The notes below the pieces were generated by a model. It saw nothing but the letters and a program-made list of their open reading frames with translations. It ran no database searches and had not been told where the DNA came from. A stretch of DNA of 16,675 bases from MGBC113645 sp036308445. Lineage in GTDB: Bacteria; Bacillota_I; Bacilli_A; Erysipelotrichales; Coprobacillaceae. Shown here one piece after another: positions 1 through 7,349 of this stretch. The stretch is taken from contig JAXJVS010000020.1 of NCBI GenBank assembly GCA_036308445.1, positions 1-16,675 on the forward strand. Direction: 5' to 3'. A program made the position numbers and the translations under genes. The stretch's first letter is position 1. Each line of letters starts with the position of its first letter.

Positions 1-114
1 ACCTTCTAGATATTCATCAAATACTCTTATATTAACATTATTAAATATATCTGATAGTTTATCTTTTAACAGATTTCCAAATTTTAAATCATCATCTATA
101 ATCATTACATTCAT
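1..114 (-). CDS. Response regulator, N-terminal receiver fragment (cut by window edge)
   Basis: This open reading frame begins at the ATG at 112-114 and runs off the left end of the window. The 38 visible residues start MNVMIIDDDLKFG and continue to FDEYLEG. A hydrophobic beta-1 strand followed by the acidic DDD cluster at residues 7-9 is the typical start of a CheY-like receiver, which takes a phosphoryl group from a histidine kinase. The phospho-accepting Asp and the output domain lie outside the window, so a LytTR (AgrA/ComE-like) or winged-helix output cannot be told apart. The ribosome binding site AGGAGG lies seven bases upstream. The broken lipoprotein gene precedes it, with a terminator hairpin at 131-156 between them. 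Receiver assignment is fairly secure; full function is unknown. Confidence 0.75.
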   Translation of the reverse strand, partial: MNVMIIDDDLKFGNLLKDKLSDIFNNVNIRVFDEYLEG

Positions 115-130
115 ATATACACCTCCTAAT

Positions 131-156
131 AAAAATAGACAAAAAATTTTGCCTAT
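131..156 (-). terminator. Intrinsic terminator after the lipoprotein gene
   Basis: On the minus strand ATAGGCAAAA pairs with TTTTGTCTAT (135-144 with 147-156, one G-T pair) around a two-base loop, followed by a run of T. It lies between the end of the broken lipoprotein gene and the response-regulator ribosome binding site. The regulator therefore either has its own start signal here or is reached by read-through. Confidence 0.55.
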
Positions 157-188
157 CTTTCAAATGATATTTCTATTAATTTATCAAT

Positions 189-694
189 TTAGTTTAATTT
201 TCTTGCATCAATTAATATATTTTTACCTACTTCTAAATAGTTCAATGCTTGATTATCTGATATGATTTTCAACTGTATAAGTATATTTTCTTGCTTATCA
301 ATTAATTTTAAATTTGTTCGATCAGACATATTGACATATATATTTTGACTATCTAACTCATATTTATCAAGCTCATAATCATCTTCCATCAGACGATCAA
401 CAACAAATTCAAATCTTATATTATCCTTTGACTCTATTTGAAATGAATAGTAGTTTTGTGGATCTTTTTGATGAAATATTCTTATTTTGTTGTAATCACT
501 TATCTTTATTTTATTTTTCCATCTAAATACGATTGAGGAAGGTAAAAATCATAAAAAGAATCTTTTCCATTTTCATTAATAAATGATGAAACTGTTTTAT
601 AATAAAATGCATCAGAACTCGTTAATTTGATATAGAGATTACCACAACCAAATATCAACAATATCATCATTATAAAAATATATATTTTTTTCAT
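189..694 (-). pseudogene. Putative lipoprotein gene interrupted by a -1 frameshift
   Basis: The reading frame from the ATG at 692-694 encodes MKKIYIFIMMILLIFGCGN, a lipoprotein signal peptide with lipobox LIFGC (Cys about residue 17). It stops at 506 after about 62 residues. A second open frame continues in the -1 register from the same point, with no stop until 189; it reads through KISDYNKIRIF, FQIESKD and FVVDRLMEDDYELDKYELD. The frames meet at an A-rich tract on the minus strand (plus 505-518, T-runs of three to five). Adding one A to the five-A run would restore a single protein of about 168 residues. This is a frameshift mutation, a phase-variable tract or a sequencing error. No known domain was recognised; the mature part is hydrophilic and acidic. 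A longer TTG-start version from 766 is less likely because it would bury the signal peptide. The 695-855 stretch upstream is AT-rich with no clear promoter. Confidence 0.65.
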
Positions 695-855
695 AATTAG
701 CTTCTTATTTAAATCTTCAAAATATACTATTGTAAATTTAAATAAATATAATTCATAAGTCTTCAATTATATTTCTAACAATTAATCATAATATAATGCA
801 TTTAAATTAGCCCATAATATTTCATATTTTTTCCTATATAATTACTCAATAATAT

Positions 856-933
856 TTATCTTTTTGTTTCTTTTATAAAAAATGTACTTATAAAATGAAT
901 AATCAATATAACCGTACAAATAGCTAAAAGCAT
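856..933 (-). CDS. Possible 25-residue membrane peptide overlapping nagA end
   Basis: A short frame starts at the ATG at 931-933, inside the last codons of nagA but in another frame, and ends with TAA at 856-858. The product is 25 residues: MLLAICTVILII, then HFISTFF, then the charged tail IKETKR. It has about 18 hydrophobic residues followed by a basic end, as in single-span small membrane peptides. The sequence AAAGGA lies a normal distance (six bases) before the ATG, which is the main support. It would be translated from the nagA mRNA. No family was recognised. The frame could still be chance, because AT-rich DNA often encodes hydrophobic runs. Confidence 0.4.
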   Translation of the reverse strand: MLLAICTVILIIHFISTFFIKETKR

Positions 934-2066
934 AACAAGTCCTTTTTTATTTCACCTTGATTCACTACTGCTAATACATTGAATTTATCATTAACTACTA
1001 CTACATCACCATCATAACCAACCGCTAATTTCCCTTTATTTAAACCATATTGTTTAGCAGGATTATATGAAGCCATTAATACAGCATCATCAATACTACA
1101 TCCACAATATTTCATCATATTATAACAAGCTTCATTTAATTTCACGGTACTTCCTGCAATTCTACCTGTTTCTTTAACTCTCGCTTTACCATCAATAATT
1201 TCTACTTCTTTACCTGAAAATAAATAAGTACCATCAGGCAATCCTTTACAAGGATTAGCATCACATATTAATATCAATCTTTCCTTACCAATAGCTTTAT
1301 AAGTAGCGCGTACAACATCTTCATGAATATGAAAACCATCTACGATCATTTCACACATTAAATCAGAAATAAATGCACCAGTAACTACACCTGGATCACG
1401 ATGTAGATGTTGACCCATAGCATTATATAAATGAGTTATCCCTTTTGCACCATATTGTTGAGCTTCTATAACCTGACTAGCAGTAGCACTACTATGACCC
1501 ACATTTATAACTATTCCTTGATTATTACCATAAGTAATTAAATCTAATGCTCCTTCTAATTCAGGTGCAATAGTCATAGACTTAATCTTAGAACAATGTT
1601 TTAAATAATCATCAAATTTGTTAATGCTAGGTTGTTGTAGACACTCAACCTTCATAACTCCTTTATTATTAGTATTTAAGAAAGGTCCTTCAATATGTAC
1701 ACCTAACATATTAGCTATATCACTAGCTTCATACATGTCCATTAACGCTAACATCCGTTCATGACTCTCACACACTAAACTCGCCATAAAACAAGTAACA
1801 CCTTCATCAATACATGCATCACTAATAACTTGTAAATCTTCTAATTTACAAGTATTAAAATCATATCCCATGATTCCATGAGTATGAGTTTCAATTAATC
1901 CAGGAATAATGTAATTCTCTTTTGCATCTATGACTTTATCCGCCTTTACTCCTTTATAATTTTTATATATACCAATAATTTTAGTATCTTCTACAAGTAC
2001 AGCTCCATTATCAATTCTTTTTTTACCATCTATAATTAATGTCCCATTTTTAATTAATATCTTCAT
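924..2066 (-). CDS. nagA: N-acetylglucosamine-6-phosphate deacetylase
   Basis: NagA is a cytoplasmic metallo-dependent hydrolase of the amidohydrolase superfamily. It converts N-acetylglucosamine-6-phosphate to glucosamine-6-phosphate and acetate, the step before NagB in amino-sugar breakdown. At 380 residues it matches the usual length. Visible motifs in order are the metal motif ETHTHG near residue 60, GVHIEGPFLN with the metal-binding Glu, NVGHSSA and THLYNAM with metal-ligand histidines, and CDANPCKG with the likely catalytic Asp, where many homologues have a D-A-M sequence. The C-terminal strand GYDGDVVVVN is also typical. The gene starts two bases after the HAD phosphatase stop, with its ribosome binding site inside that gene's end, so the two are cotranscribed. 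Activity on the galactosamine analogue cannot be excluded. Confidence 0.93.
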   Translation of the reverse strand: MKILIKNGTLIIDGKKRIDNGAVLVEDTKIIGIYKNYKGVKADKVIDAKENYIIPGLIETHTHGIMGYDFNTCKLEDLQVISDACIDEGVTCFMASLVCESHERMLALMDMYEASDIANMLGVHIEGPFLNTNNKGVMKVECLQQPSINKFDDYLKHCSKIKSMTIAPELEGALDLITYGNNQGIVINVGHSSATASQVIEAQQYGAKGITHLYNAMGQHLHRDPGVVTGAFISDLMCEMIVDGFHIHEDVVRATYKAIGKERLILICDANPCKGLPDGTYLFSGKEVEIIDGKARVKETGRIAGSTVKLNEACYNMMKYCGCSIDDAVLMASYNPAKQYGLNKGKLAVGYDGDVVVVNDKFNVLAVVNQGEIKKDLLCF

Positions 2067-2068
2067 AT

Positions 2069-2722
2069 CTATTTCCCTTCAATATAATCAATAACATCTT
2101 CTAAAGATCCTAAGACAGCAGTTGTCATTTCTTGATATTTATCACTAGGATATTTCATATCAGGAATACAAATAACTGGAATATGAGCACTATATCCTGC
2201 CTGAATACCAGCTTCGCTATCTTCTAATACTAATGCATTTTCAGGTTTGACTCCTAATTTCTCACAAGCTTTTAAGAAGATATCAGGTGCTGGTTTTCCA
2301 TTGCAAACTTCATGTCCACAAGTAATCACATCATAGTGTTTTAAAATATCATATTTATCTACTAATTGATGTATTCTTTCTAACCCACTCGATGTAGCAA
2401 TTGCACATTTCATATTATTATTTTTAAGATATCTAAGTAATTCTAATAATCCTGGTTTTAATGCTACTCCTTTCTCTTCTACATACTCTTTTTCTTTTTG
2501 AACACTAAATTTTTCTGCATCATCTATATCAAAATTTAAATGAAAATATTCTCTAGCACATAATAATCCATTCGTCATAGTTTTACCTGCAAAGCATAAA
2601 GTATACTGCTGTTTAGTTAACTCAATATTATCATGTCTTAATAAATCTCTATACACTTCGTAGCAGATAACTTCACTATCTATCATTAATCCATCCATAT
2701 CAAATATCACTGCTTCTATCAT
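2069..2722 (-). CDS. HAD-superfamily phosphatase, beta-phosphoglucomutase-like
   Basis: A 217-residue HAD subfamily I hydrolase with an alpha-helical cap. The DxD motif is at residues 8-10 (FDMDG; nucleophile D8, acid/base D10). Motif II is T110/S111 in ATSS, motif III is K143 in NGKPAPD and motif IV is E167-D168 in VLEDSEAGI. The GKPAPD and EDSEAG signatures are shared with beta-phosphoglucomutase and sugar-phosphate phosphatases, so the substrate is likely a sugar phosphate but cannot be named. It is the first gene of a two-gene unit with nagA (two-base gap), which suggests a role in amino-sugar phosphate handling. The ribosome binding site GGAGG lies before the ATG. No convincing sigma-A promoter was seen in 2723-2793. 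Confidence 0.88.
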   Translation of the reverse strand: MIEAVIFDMDGLMIDSEVICYEVYRDLLRHDNIELTKQQYTLCFAGKTMTNGLLCAREYFHLNFDIDDAEKFSVQKEKEYVEEKGVALKPGLLELLRYLKNNNMKCAIATSSGLERIHQLVDKYDILKHYDVITCGHEVCNGKPAPDIFLKACEKLGVKPENALVLEDSEAGIQAGYSAHIPVICIPDMKYPSDKYQEMTTAVLGSLEDVIDYIEGK

Positions 2723-2786
2723 AACTTTACCTCCGTCAATGACTTTATATCTTTTTTTCTATCAATATTTCATAAATTTTTCAATC

Positions 2787-2808
2787 AATAAAAGAAAATA
2801 CTATTTTC
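2787..2808 (-). terminator. Weak intrinsic terminator after the flavin-reductase-like gene
   Basis: On the minus strand GAAAATA and TATTTTC (2794-2808, single-base loop by strict pairing) form an AT-rich palindrome at the stop codon, followed by TTTTATT. It is a plausible but weak terminator separating this unit from the HAD-nagA unit. Confidence 0.4.
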
Positions 2809-3368
2809 TATCCTTTTAATTTCAATCCATCCTTAAATACATTACCCACAACTTCTCCTAGTTTAATATATTTATGATGAACTGGATCAAATGTAATAGG
2901 TTCTAACTTTGCAGGATCTATTTCACCATCCGTTAATATCTTCTCATCAGCACATACATTAATAATTTCACCAATTAATAATTCAGTTTCTTCATCAAAA
3001 CTTTCTAATTTACATTCTAATGCAAGTGAAAGCTCATCAATCAAGGGAGCATCTACAAATTCACTTTTAGTTGTATGTAAACCAGCTATTTCTAATTTAT
3101 TAGATACATCATTACCAGAAACTATTCCTACATAATCGCATTCTACTACATGACTAGCATCAGCCATACTAACAGTAAATGCCTTCTTTAGTAATATATT
3201 CTTAACTGTTTTATGATGTCCTGCAAGATACATTGCTATTTTATTAGTATCTGCAACACTTCCCCAAGCTGCATTCATTGCATCTGGTATACCATTTTCA
3301 TCATAAGTAGCAATTATCAATACAGGTTGAGGATAAATAAATGATTTTGCGCCAAAATTCTTTCTCAT
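2808..3368 (-). CDS. Flavin reductase-like, FMN-binding split-barrel protein
   Basis: A 186-residue protein of the flavin-reductase/flavoredoxin family, which bind FMN in a split beta-barrel and move electrons from NAD(P)H or a partner protein. Family signatures are the N-terminal YPQPVLIIATYDENGIPDAM, followed by NAAWGSV and the phosphate-side SMADA near residues 67-71. The C-terminal DPVHHKYIKLGE is typical of the small anaerobic flavoredoxin-like group. The partner and true substrate are unknown. It follows the membrane zinc-ribbon gene after ten bases, with its AAGGAG ribosome binding site abutting that stop, so they form one unit. The nearby nitroreductase is a second flavoprotein but lies in a separate unit. 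Confidence 0.85.
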   Translation of the reverse strand: MRKNFGAKSFIYPQPVLIIATYDENGIPDAMNAAWGSVADTNKIAMYLAGHHKTVKNILLKKAFTVSMADASHVVECDYVGIVSGNDVSNKLEIAGLHTTKSEFVDAPLIDELSLALECKLESFDEETELLIGEIINVCADEKILTDGEIDPAKLEPITFDPVHHKYIKLGEVVGNVFKDGLKLKG

Positions 3369-3378
3369 ATTTTTCTCC

Positions 3379-3627
3379 TTACTTTAATTTTTTTCCACAG
3401 TTCTTACACTTAATCCTATCTTTATATTTTTTACCTAAATGTCCACCACAATAAGGACATCTATAATAAACACCATATATAATTAAAAAAACAATTAAAT
3501 CAAACCATACCAACAAAAACCAAATAACTATCTTTTGTATCTGATATATATATAAAAATATAATTGCAAATATTAATAACGCAAACAAGGTTAACTTTAC
3601 ATTCTTTAGTTTCTTAAAAAAATTCAT
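3379..3627 (-). CDS. Small membrane protein with C-terminal zinc ribbon
   Basis: An 82-residue protein if started at the ATG at 3625-3627, which has AGGTGG before it and lies downstream of a predicted promoter. The upstream ATG at 3648 is unlikely because it falls inside the -10 box. A basic N-terminus (MNFFKKLKNVK) is followed by two hydrophobic segments, about residues 12-28 and 33-52. The tail then holds CPYC, GGHLGKKYKDRIK and CKNC, a zinc-ribbon knuckle pair that should bind one Zn2+ on the cytoplasmic side. No function is known. It is the first gene of a unit with the flavin-reductase-like protein. Confidence 0.7.
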   Translation of the reverse strand: MNFFKKLKNVKLTLFALLIFAIIFLYIYQIQKIVIWFLLVWFDLIVFLIIYGVYYRCPYCGGHLGKKYKDRIKCKNCGKKLK

Positions 3628-3647
3628 AATTCCACCACCTAGTATCA

Positions 3648-3656
3648 ATTATACCA
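3648..3656 (-). promoter_or_regulatory. Extended -10 promoter for the zinc-ribbon gene
   Basis: The minus strand reads TGGTATAAT, a perfect TATAAT with an extended TGn. It sits about 15 bases above the ribosome binding site and just below the T-run of the nitroreductase terminator. No good -35 box is present, as is usual for extended -10 promoters. Confidence 0.6.
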
Positions 3657-3661
3657 TACTC

Positions 3662-3696
3662 AAAAGAAAAAACATGATTTATCTCTAAATCATGTT
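3662..3696 (-). terminator. Intrinsic terminator of the thi operon / nitroreductase
   Basis: On the minus strand AACATGATTTA pairs with TAAATCATGTT (3686-3696 with 3671-3681, loop of four), followed by TTTTTCTTTT. It overlaps the nitroreductase stop codon. It is the first convincing terminator downstream of the thiamine riboswitch, so the operon probably ends here. Confidence 0.85.
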
Positions 3697-4216
3697 AAAA
3701 TGTTTCATTATGAATTTTACTTAAATCCAATTCATTTGATAAATGTGATGTAATTTCATTTGCAGATATTCCTAAACATAAAATAGCTTCAACACAATAT
3801 GAATCTGGTATAGATAATAAATCTTTGATGTAATCTTCTGTTGTCATTTCTCCATTGTTTCTTAATCGACATTGAACCCAACAACTACCTATATTTAAAC
3901 TTGTAGCCATTAAATGCATATATGTCATTACAATAGAACAGTCTTCTATCCATACATCAGATTTATTTTTATTTCCTAATACTACAATTGCATGGCTAGC
4001 ATCTTTAAGCATTTTTGAACCAAAGGTTTTACATTGAGATAATTTTTCTAATGTTTCTTTTTTTTCAACAACTATAAATTCACAAGGTCTAATATTTCTA
4101 CTACTAGGTGCTAACAATCCTGCCTGTAATATTATATTGATATCTTCCTTTGAGATCTTCTCATCAGTATATTGTCTTATACTTTTACGTTTTAACATTG
4201 TATCCAATAATTCCAT
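3695..4216 (-). CDS. Nitroreductase-family FMN oxidoreductase
   Basis: A 173-residue protein of the nitroreductase superfamily, FMN-dependent NAD(P)H oxidoreductases that act as dimers. Visible motifs are the N-terminal RKSIRQYTDEKIS, with the FMN-phosphate-binding Arg-Ser-x-Arg-type start. LLAPSSRNIRP follows near residues 34-44. HAIVVLGNK, the central helix TYMHLMATSLNIGSCW and the C-terminal EAILCLGIS are also typical. The substrate is unknown. It lies 27 bases after thiD with no terminator between, so it is probably the last gene of the riboswitch-controlled operon. A TATAAT also occurs at 4231-4241, but a start there would fall almost on the ribosome binding site and no -35 is visible. 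Confidence 0.85.
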   Translation of the reverse strand: MELLDTMLKRKSIRQYTDEKISKEDINIILQAGLLAPSSRNIRPCEFIVVEKKETLEKLSQCKTFGSKMLKDASHAIVVLGNKNKSDVWIEDCSIVMTYMHLMATSLNIGSCWVQCRLRNNGEMTTEDYIKDLLSIPDSYCVEAILCLGISANEITSHLSNELDLSKIHNETF

Positions 4217-4243
4217 AATAACCTCCCTTGATTATATTATACA

Positions 4244-5038
4244 CTATAAATATTTATCTTTTAAATCAAAAGCATGATTCATAGGACCACTGCCCGCTCC
4301 TAAATCAAGCATTGCAGACAAAGCATCAGAAATATATTCTTTAGCATGTTCTACTGCTTCTTCTAAAGACTTTCCTTTAGCAAGATTAGCAGCAATAGCA
4401 CTAGATAAAGTACAACCTGTACCATGAGTATTAGGATTATCAATACGTTTTCCATAGAACCAACGATATTTTCCGTCATAATATAATAAATCATTAGCAT
4501 CATTTAAATTATGTCCACCTTTACATAGTACTGCACACTGATAAGTTTCACTAATATATTTAGCTACTTTAATCATATCATCAGAATTTCTTATTTCCAT
4601 TCCAGATAACACTTCAGCTTCAGGAATATTAGGTGTAACTACACTTGATAAAGGTAATAATTCTTCCTTCAAAGCTATAATTGCATCATCACTTATTAAT
4701 TTAGCACCACTTGTTGCTATCATGACAGGATCTACAACTATATTTTCTGCTTTATATTCTTTTAATTTTCTTGCAATCATTGAGATTAATTCACAAGATG
4801 ATACCATACCAATCTTAACTGCATCAGGTCTAATATCAGTAAATACACTATCTATCTGTTGTCCTAAAAACTCTGGAGTGACCTTAAAAATACCTTGAAC
4901 TCCTATCGTATTTTGAGCAGTAAGAGCAGTTAAGACACTCATTGCAAATACGCCATTCATAGTCATCGTTTTAATGTCTGCCTGAATTCCAGCTCCCCCA
5001 CTAGAATCACTCCCAGCAATTGTTAATGCTGTTTTCAT
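4244..5038 (-). CDS. thiD: Hydroxymethylpyrimidine (phosphate) kinase
   Basis: ThiD is a ribokinase-fold cytoplasmic enzyme. It phosphorylates 4-amino-5-hydroxymethyl-2-methylpyrimidine (HMP) to HMP-P and then HMP-PP, the pyrimidine half of thiamine. At 264 residues it has normal length. Motifs are the substrate-side AGSDSSGGAGIQAD (residues 8-21), VVDPVMIATSG (101-111), VVTPNIPEAE (133-142) and the anion hole HGTGCT with C209. The ATG lies two bases after the stop of the HAD gene, with a GAGGAGG ribosome binding site overlapping that end. It is the fourth gene of the thi operon. Confidence 0.95.
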   Translation of the reverse strand: MKTALTIAGSDSSGGAGIQADIKTMTMNGVFAMSVLTALTAQNTIGVQGIFKVTPEFLGQQIDSVFTDIRPDAVKIGMVSSCELISMIARKLKEYKAENIVVDPVMIATSGAKLISDDAIIALKEELLPLSSVVTPNIPEAEVLSGMEIRNSDDMIKVAKYISETYQCAVLCKGGHNLNDANDLLYYDGKYRWFYGKRIDNPNTHGTGCTLSSAIAANLAKGKSLEEAVEHAKEYISDALSAMLDLGAGSGPMNHAFDLKDKYL

Positions 5039-5040
5039 AT

Positions 5041-5679
5041 TTACATATCCTCCTCTTTTTTAAACTCTCTTATGTAAAAATCGGATAATTCTTTCACTTT
5101 GTCTTGTTCTTCCGATTGATCACAAACACCTGATACAATAAATCCTGCCTTTTTAGCAGTTATAATAGCATATACAGCATCTTCAAATACCATTGTTTTC
5201 TCTTTATCAGTATTTAATTTTTTTAATGCTTCTTCATATATTACTGGCACATCTTTTCCATAACCTACTTCTTGACAGGTTAAAATATCGATAAAATATT
5301 GTCTTATTTTTAATCTTGATAAGGATGCTTCTACTAGATATCTATCTGTTGCAGTAACAATAATCATCTTAATTTTATTTTTTGAAAGTTTTTCTAAGAA
5401 CTCTTTTACACCATGCTTCAACTGCACTTCATAAATATAGAAATGTTCTACTAAGCTATTAATCTCACTGATAATTTCTTCTACTGTTTTATCTACATTA
5501 TAGTGTTCTTGATAATATAAAGCTGACTGAGTAAGACTCATATTTTTAAATGTTTCTTTAAGATTTTCTTTAGGTTCTATTCCTAATGATAAAAGATAAT
5601 CTTCACCAATAGTATCCCATATCTTCATAGAATCTAATAGAGTTCCATCTAAATCAAATATAGCACCATCTATTTTCAT
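5041..5679 (-). CDS. HAD-superfamily phosphatase in the thiamine operon
   Basis: A 212-residue HAD subfamily I phosphatase. The motifs are FDLDGTLLDS with D9 and D11, VTATD with T109, a conserved K142 in GYGKDVP (many relatives have GKPxP instead) and E166-D167 in VFEDA. Its start overlaps the thiE stop by four bases (ATGA), and thiD follows two bases after its own stop, so it is translationally locked between two thiamine genes. Bacteria usually turn thiamine monophosphate into TPP with ThiL, which is absent here. An alternative route dephosphorylates it to thiamine and then uses thiamine pyrophosphokinase. This protein is a candidate for that dephosphorylation. The role is inferred from context only; a damage-control phosphatase is also possible. 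Confidence 0.88.
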   Translation of the reverse strand: MKIDGAIFDLDGTLLDSMKIWDTIGEDYLLSLGIEPKENLKETFKNMSLTQSALYYQEHYNVDKTVEEIISEINSLVEHFYIYEVQLKHGVKEFLEKLSKNKIKMIIVTATDRYLVEASLSRLKIRQYFIDILTCQEVGYGKDVPVIYEEALKKLNTDKEKTMVFEDAVYAIITAKKAGFIVSGVCDQSEEQDKVKELSDFYIREFKKEEDM

Positions 5680-6311
5680 ATAATCTGTTTAGAAAGTGAA
5701 AGTAATTCTTTACATTCACTTTCAATATCCTTTACTGCAAATATTGCAGAAACTAATGCTACTCCATCAACACCAGTATCAGTTAATTCTAAAAGATTAG
5801 ACTTATTGATTCCACCAATTGCAACAACAGGTATTGATACAGCTTCACATATTGCCTTTAACGTCTCTAACGGTACTTCACTTGCATCTAGCTTTGTAGT
5901 TGTATTAAAAACAGCTCCTACACCCAAATAATCAGCACCAGCTTCTTGGGCCGCTAGGGCTTGTTCTACAGTTTGAACAGATACCCCAATAATCATATCT
6001 TCACCTACCAAAGCTCTTACATTACTTGCTGCCATATCACTTTGACCAACATGAATACCATCAGCATTAGATTTGATAGCTATTTCTACATTATCATTTA
6101 TAATAAATGGTACGCTATATTTAGTACACAATTCTTTCATTTGCATAGCTTCCTGTAAAAAGCTTTCTTCATCTAGCACTTTCTCTCTAAGTTGAATACA
6201 AGTTGCTCCTCCCTTAATAGCATCTTCTACCTGTTCTAATAATGTTTGTTTTCCAACCCACGCTCTATCTGTAACAGCATAAAGAAGCATCATTTCTGCA
6301 TTACACTTCAT
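5676..6311 (-). CDS. thiE: Thiamine-phosphate synthase
   Basis: ThiE is a TIM-barrel enzyme joining HMP-PP and thiazole phosphate to give thiamine monophosphate and pyrophosphate. At 211 residues it has the normal length. Motifs are the N-terminal LYAVTDR, the pyrophosphate-binding CIQLREK (residues 38-44), FIINDNVEIA (69-78), GIHVGQSD (85-92), GVGAVFNTTTK (130-140) and the phosphate-binding end IPVVAIGGI. The VFxT loop has Asn where Pro is common; this is a tolerated position, not a sign of inactivity. It starts 18 bases after thiM and overlaps the HAD gene by four bases. Confidence 0.95.
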   Translation of the reverse strand: MKCNAEMMLLYAVTDRAWVGKQTLLEQVEDAIKGGATCIQLREKVLDEESFLQEAMQMKELCTKYSVPFIINDNVEIAIKSNADGIHVGQSDMAASNVRALVGEDMIIGVSVQTVEQALAAQEAGADYLGVGAVFNTTTKLDASEVPLETLKAICEAVSIPVVAIGGINKSNLLELTDTGVDGVALVSAIFAVKDIESECKELLSLSKQII

Positions 6312-6329
6312 CTTCCCAATCCTCTTTAT

Positions 6330-7151
6330 CTAATAAATTTCATATTTAGCACATTGTTCTAATTCTTCACCAGTCAAATTATAAATAGCATCAATAATAT
6401 AACCACGATAACTTAAATTTCCATCTTCTTTAGTTAAACGAGAATATGCTTTTTCCCCACATACTCCCATTGCACTTACAGCTGCTACTACCGCTTCTAA
6501 AACTGTATCCTGATTAGCAGTTACATATGCTGCAGTCATTGCAGATAATTGACATCCTGTCCCTGTAATACTACTCATCATAGGATGCCCATTATAGATA
6601 CAATAAGCTTTTGTATCATCAGCAACGATATCAATTGTACCTGTTATTGCGATTATTGCACCTGTTTTCTTTGAAAACTCTTTCGCAAATTCTACGACTT
6701 GTTCTAGATTTTCTTTTGTTACAACATCTGCTATATCAGCATCTACACCTCTTGTTGTACCACTACCTAATGCTAGAGTTTTAATTTCTGAAATATTACC
6801 TCTAATGACACTAAATTGAATCTCTTCAATTAACTCATTAGCTGTATTTGTTCTTAAAGATGTAGCACCAGCACCTACAGGATCTAATACAATAGGATGA
6901 TTTAATTCGTTAGCCTTCTTACCTGCTAATTTCATAGCAGGAATTGTTCTTTGATTCAAAGTACCAATATTAATATTTAATCCTCCACAAATACTAGTCA
7001 TCTCTTCAACTTCACCAATATCATCTGCCATAATTGGTGATCCACCACAAGCAAGAAGAATATTTGCACAATCATTAACAGTTACATAATTTGTAATATT
7101 ATGAATCAACGGACTTGTTTTTCTAACATTTTCCAGTTTTTCTTTTAACAT
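6330..7151 (-). CDS. thiM: Hydroxyethylthiazole kinase
   Basis: ThiM phosphorylates 4-methyl-5-(2-hydroxyethyl)thiazole (HET) with ATP, the thiazole salvage step. At 273 residues it is of usual size. Motifs are PLIHNITNYVTVNDCAN (residues 14-30), ACGGSPIMADD (34-44) with substrate-binding M41, VLDPVGAGAT (88-97), RGNISEI (117-123) and the anion hole ITGTGC with C200. It is the first gene of the thi operon. GGAGG lies seven bases before the ATG. Its long leader holds a TPP riboswitch, a terminator and a second structured element. No ThiC, ThiG or ThiS is visible, so salvage of both thiamine halves is the likely job of the operon. Confidence 0.95.
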   Translation of the reverse strand: MLKEKLENVRKTSPLIHNITNYVTVNDCANILLACGGSPIMADDIGEVEEMTSICGGLNINIGTLNQRTIPAMKLAGKKANELNHPIVLDPVGAGATSLRTNTANELIEEIQFSVIRGNISEIKTLALGSGTTRGVDADIADVVTKENLEQVVEFAKEFSKKTGAIIAITGTIDIVADDTKAYCIYNGHPMMSSITGTGCQLSAMTAAYVTANQDTVLEAVVAAVSAMGVCGEKAYSRLTKEDGNLSYRGYIIDAIYNLTGEELEQCAKYEIY

Positions 7152-7197
7152 ATCATTTCCTCCATATACTTCTTACTCAGGAAAATATTTAAAAATG

Positions 7198-7349
7198 TGA
7201 ATAGTAAAACAGCGACATTTTATAATATTCCTGAGAATAATTTCGGTCGAAACTTTATGGTTTCCTCTCACGCCGGAACACGGCTTCCCATCGCTGCTAT
7301 ACAAGATACAAGGAGCTCCCCTTCTATCCGCCCATACGGGTACTATTCA
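7198..7349 (-). ncRNA. Second structured leader element above thiM, partly TPP-aptamer-like
   Basis: Reading the minus strand, TGAATAGTA (7341-7349) pairs perfectly with TACTATTCA (7198-7206) and encloses the element. Inside, AGCAGCGA (7291-7298) pairs with TCGCTGTT (7208-7215, one G-T pair). Three hairpins follow: GCCG/CGGC (7272-7284), GAAAC/GTTTC (7249-7264) and TATTC/GAATA (7226-7239). Order and sequence echo the P1-P2-P3 side of the TPP aptamer at 7411-7502. Both have GGG-A-GC, a hairpin, TGAGAGGAA, a second small hairpin, then TTCGACC. The pyrophosphate-binding arm of a TPP aptamer (GGATAATGCC with flanking CCTGA) is not recognisable. CTCAGGAATATT (7224-7235) can instead pair with AATATT-TT-CCTGAG (7176-7189), just above the thiM ribosome binding site, which would break the third hairpin. 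The class is not identified; it may be a decayed or altered duplicate. Confidence 0.55.

Noticed and set aside
503..520. Programmed -1 frameshifting in the lipoprotein mRNA
   Set aside because: No X-XXY-YYZ heptamer in the right register followed by a stable stem could be seen; a lost base in an A-run is simpler.
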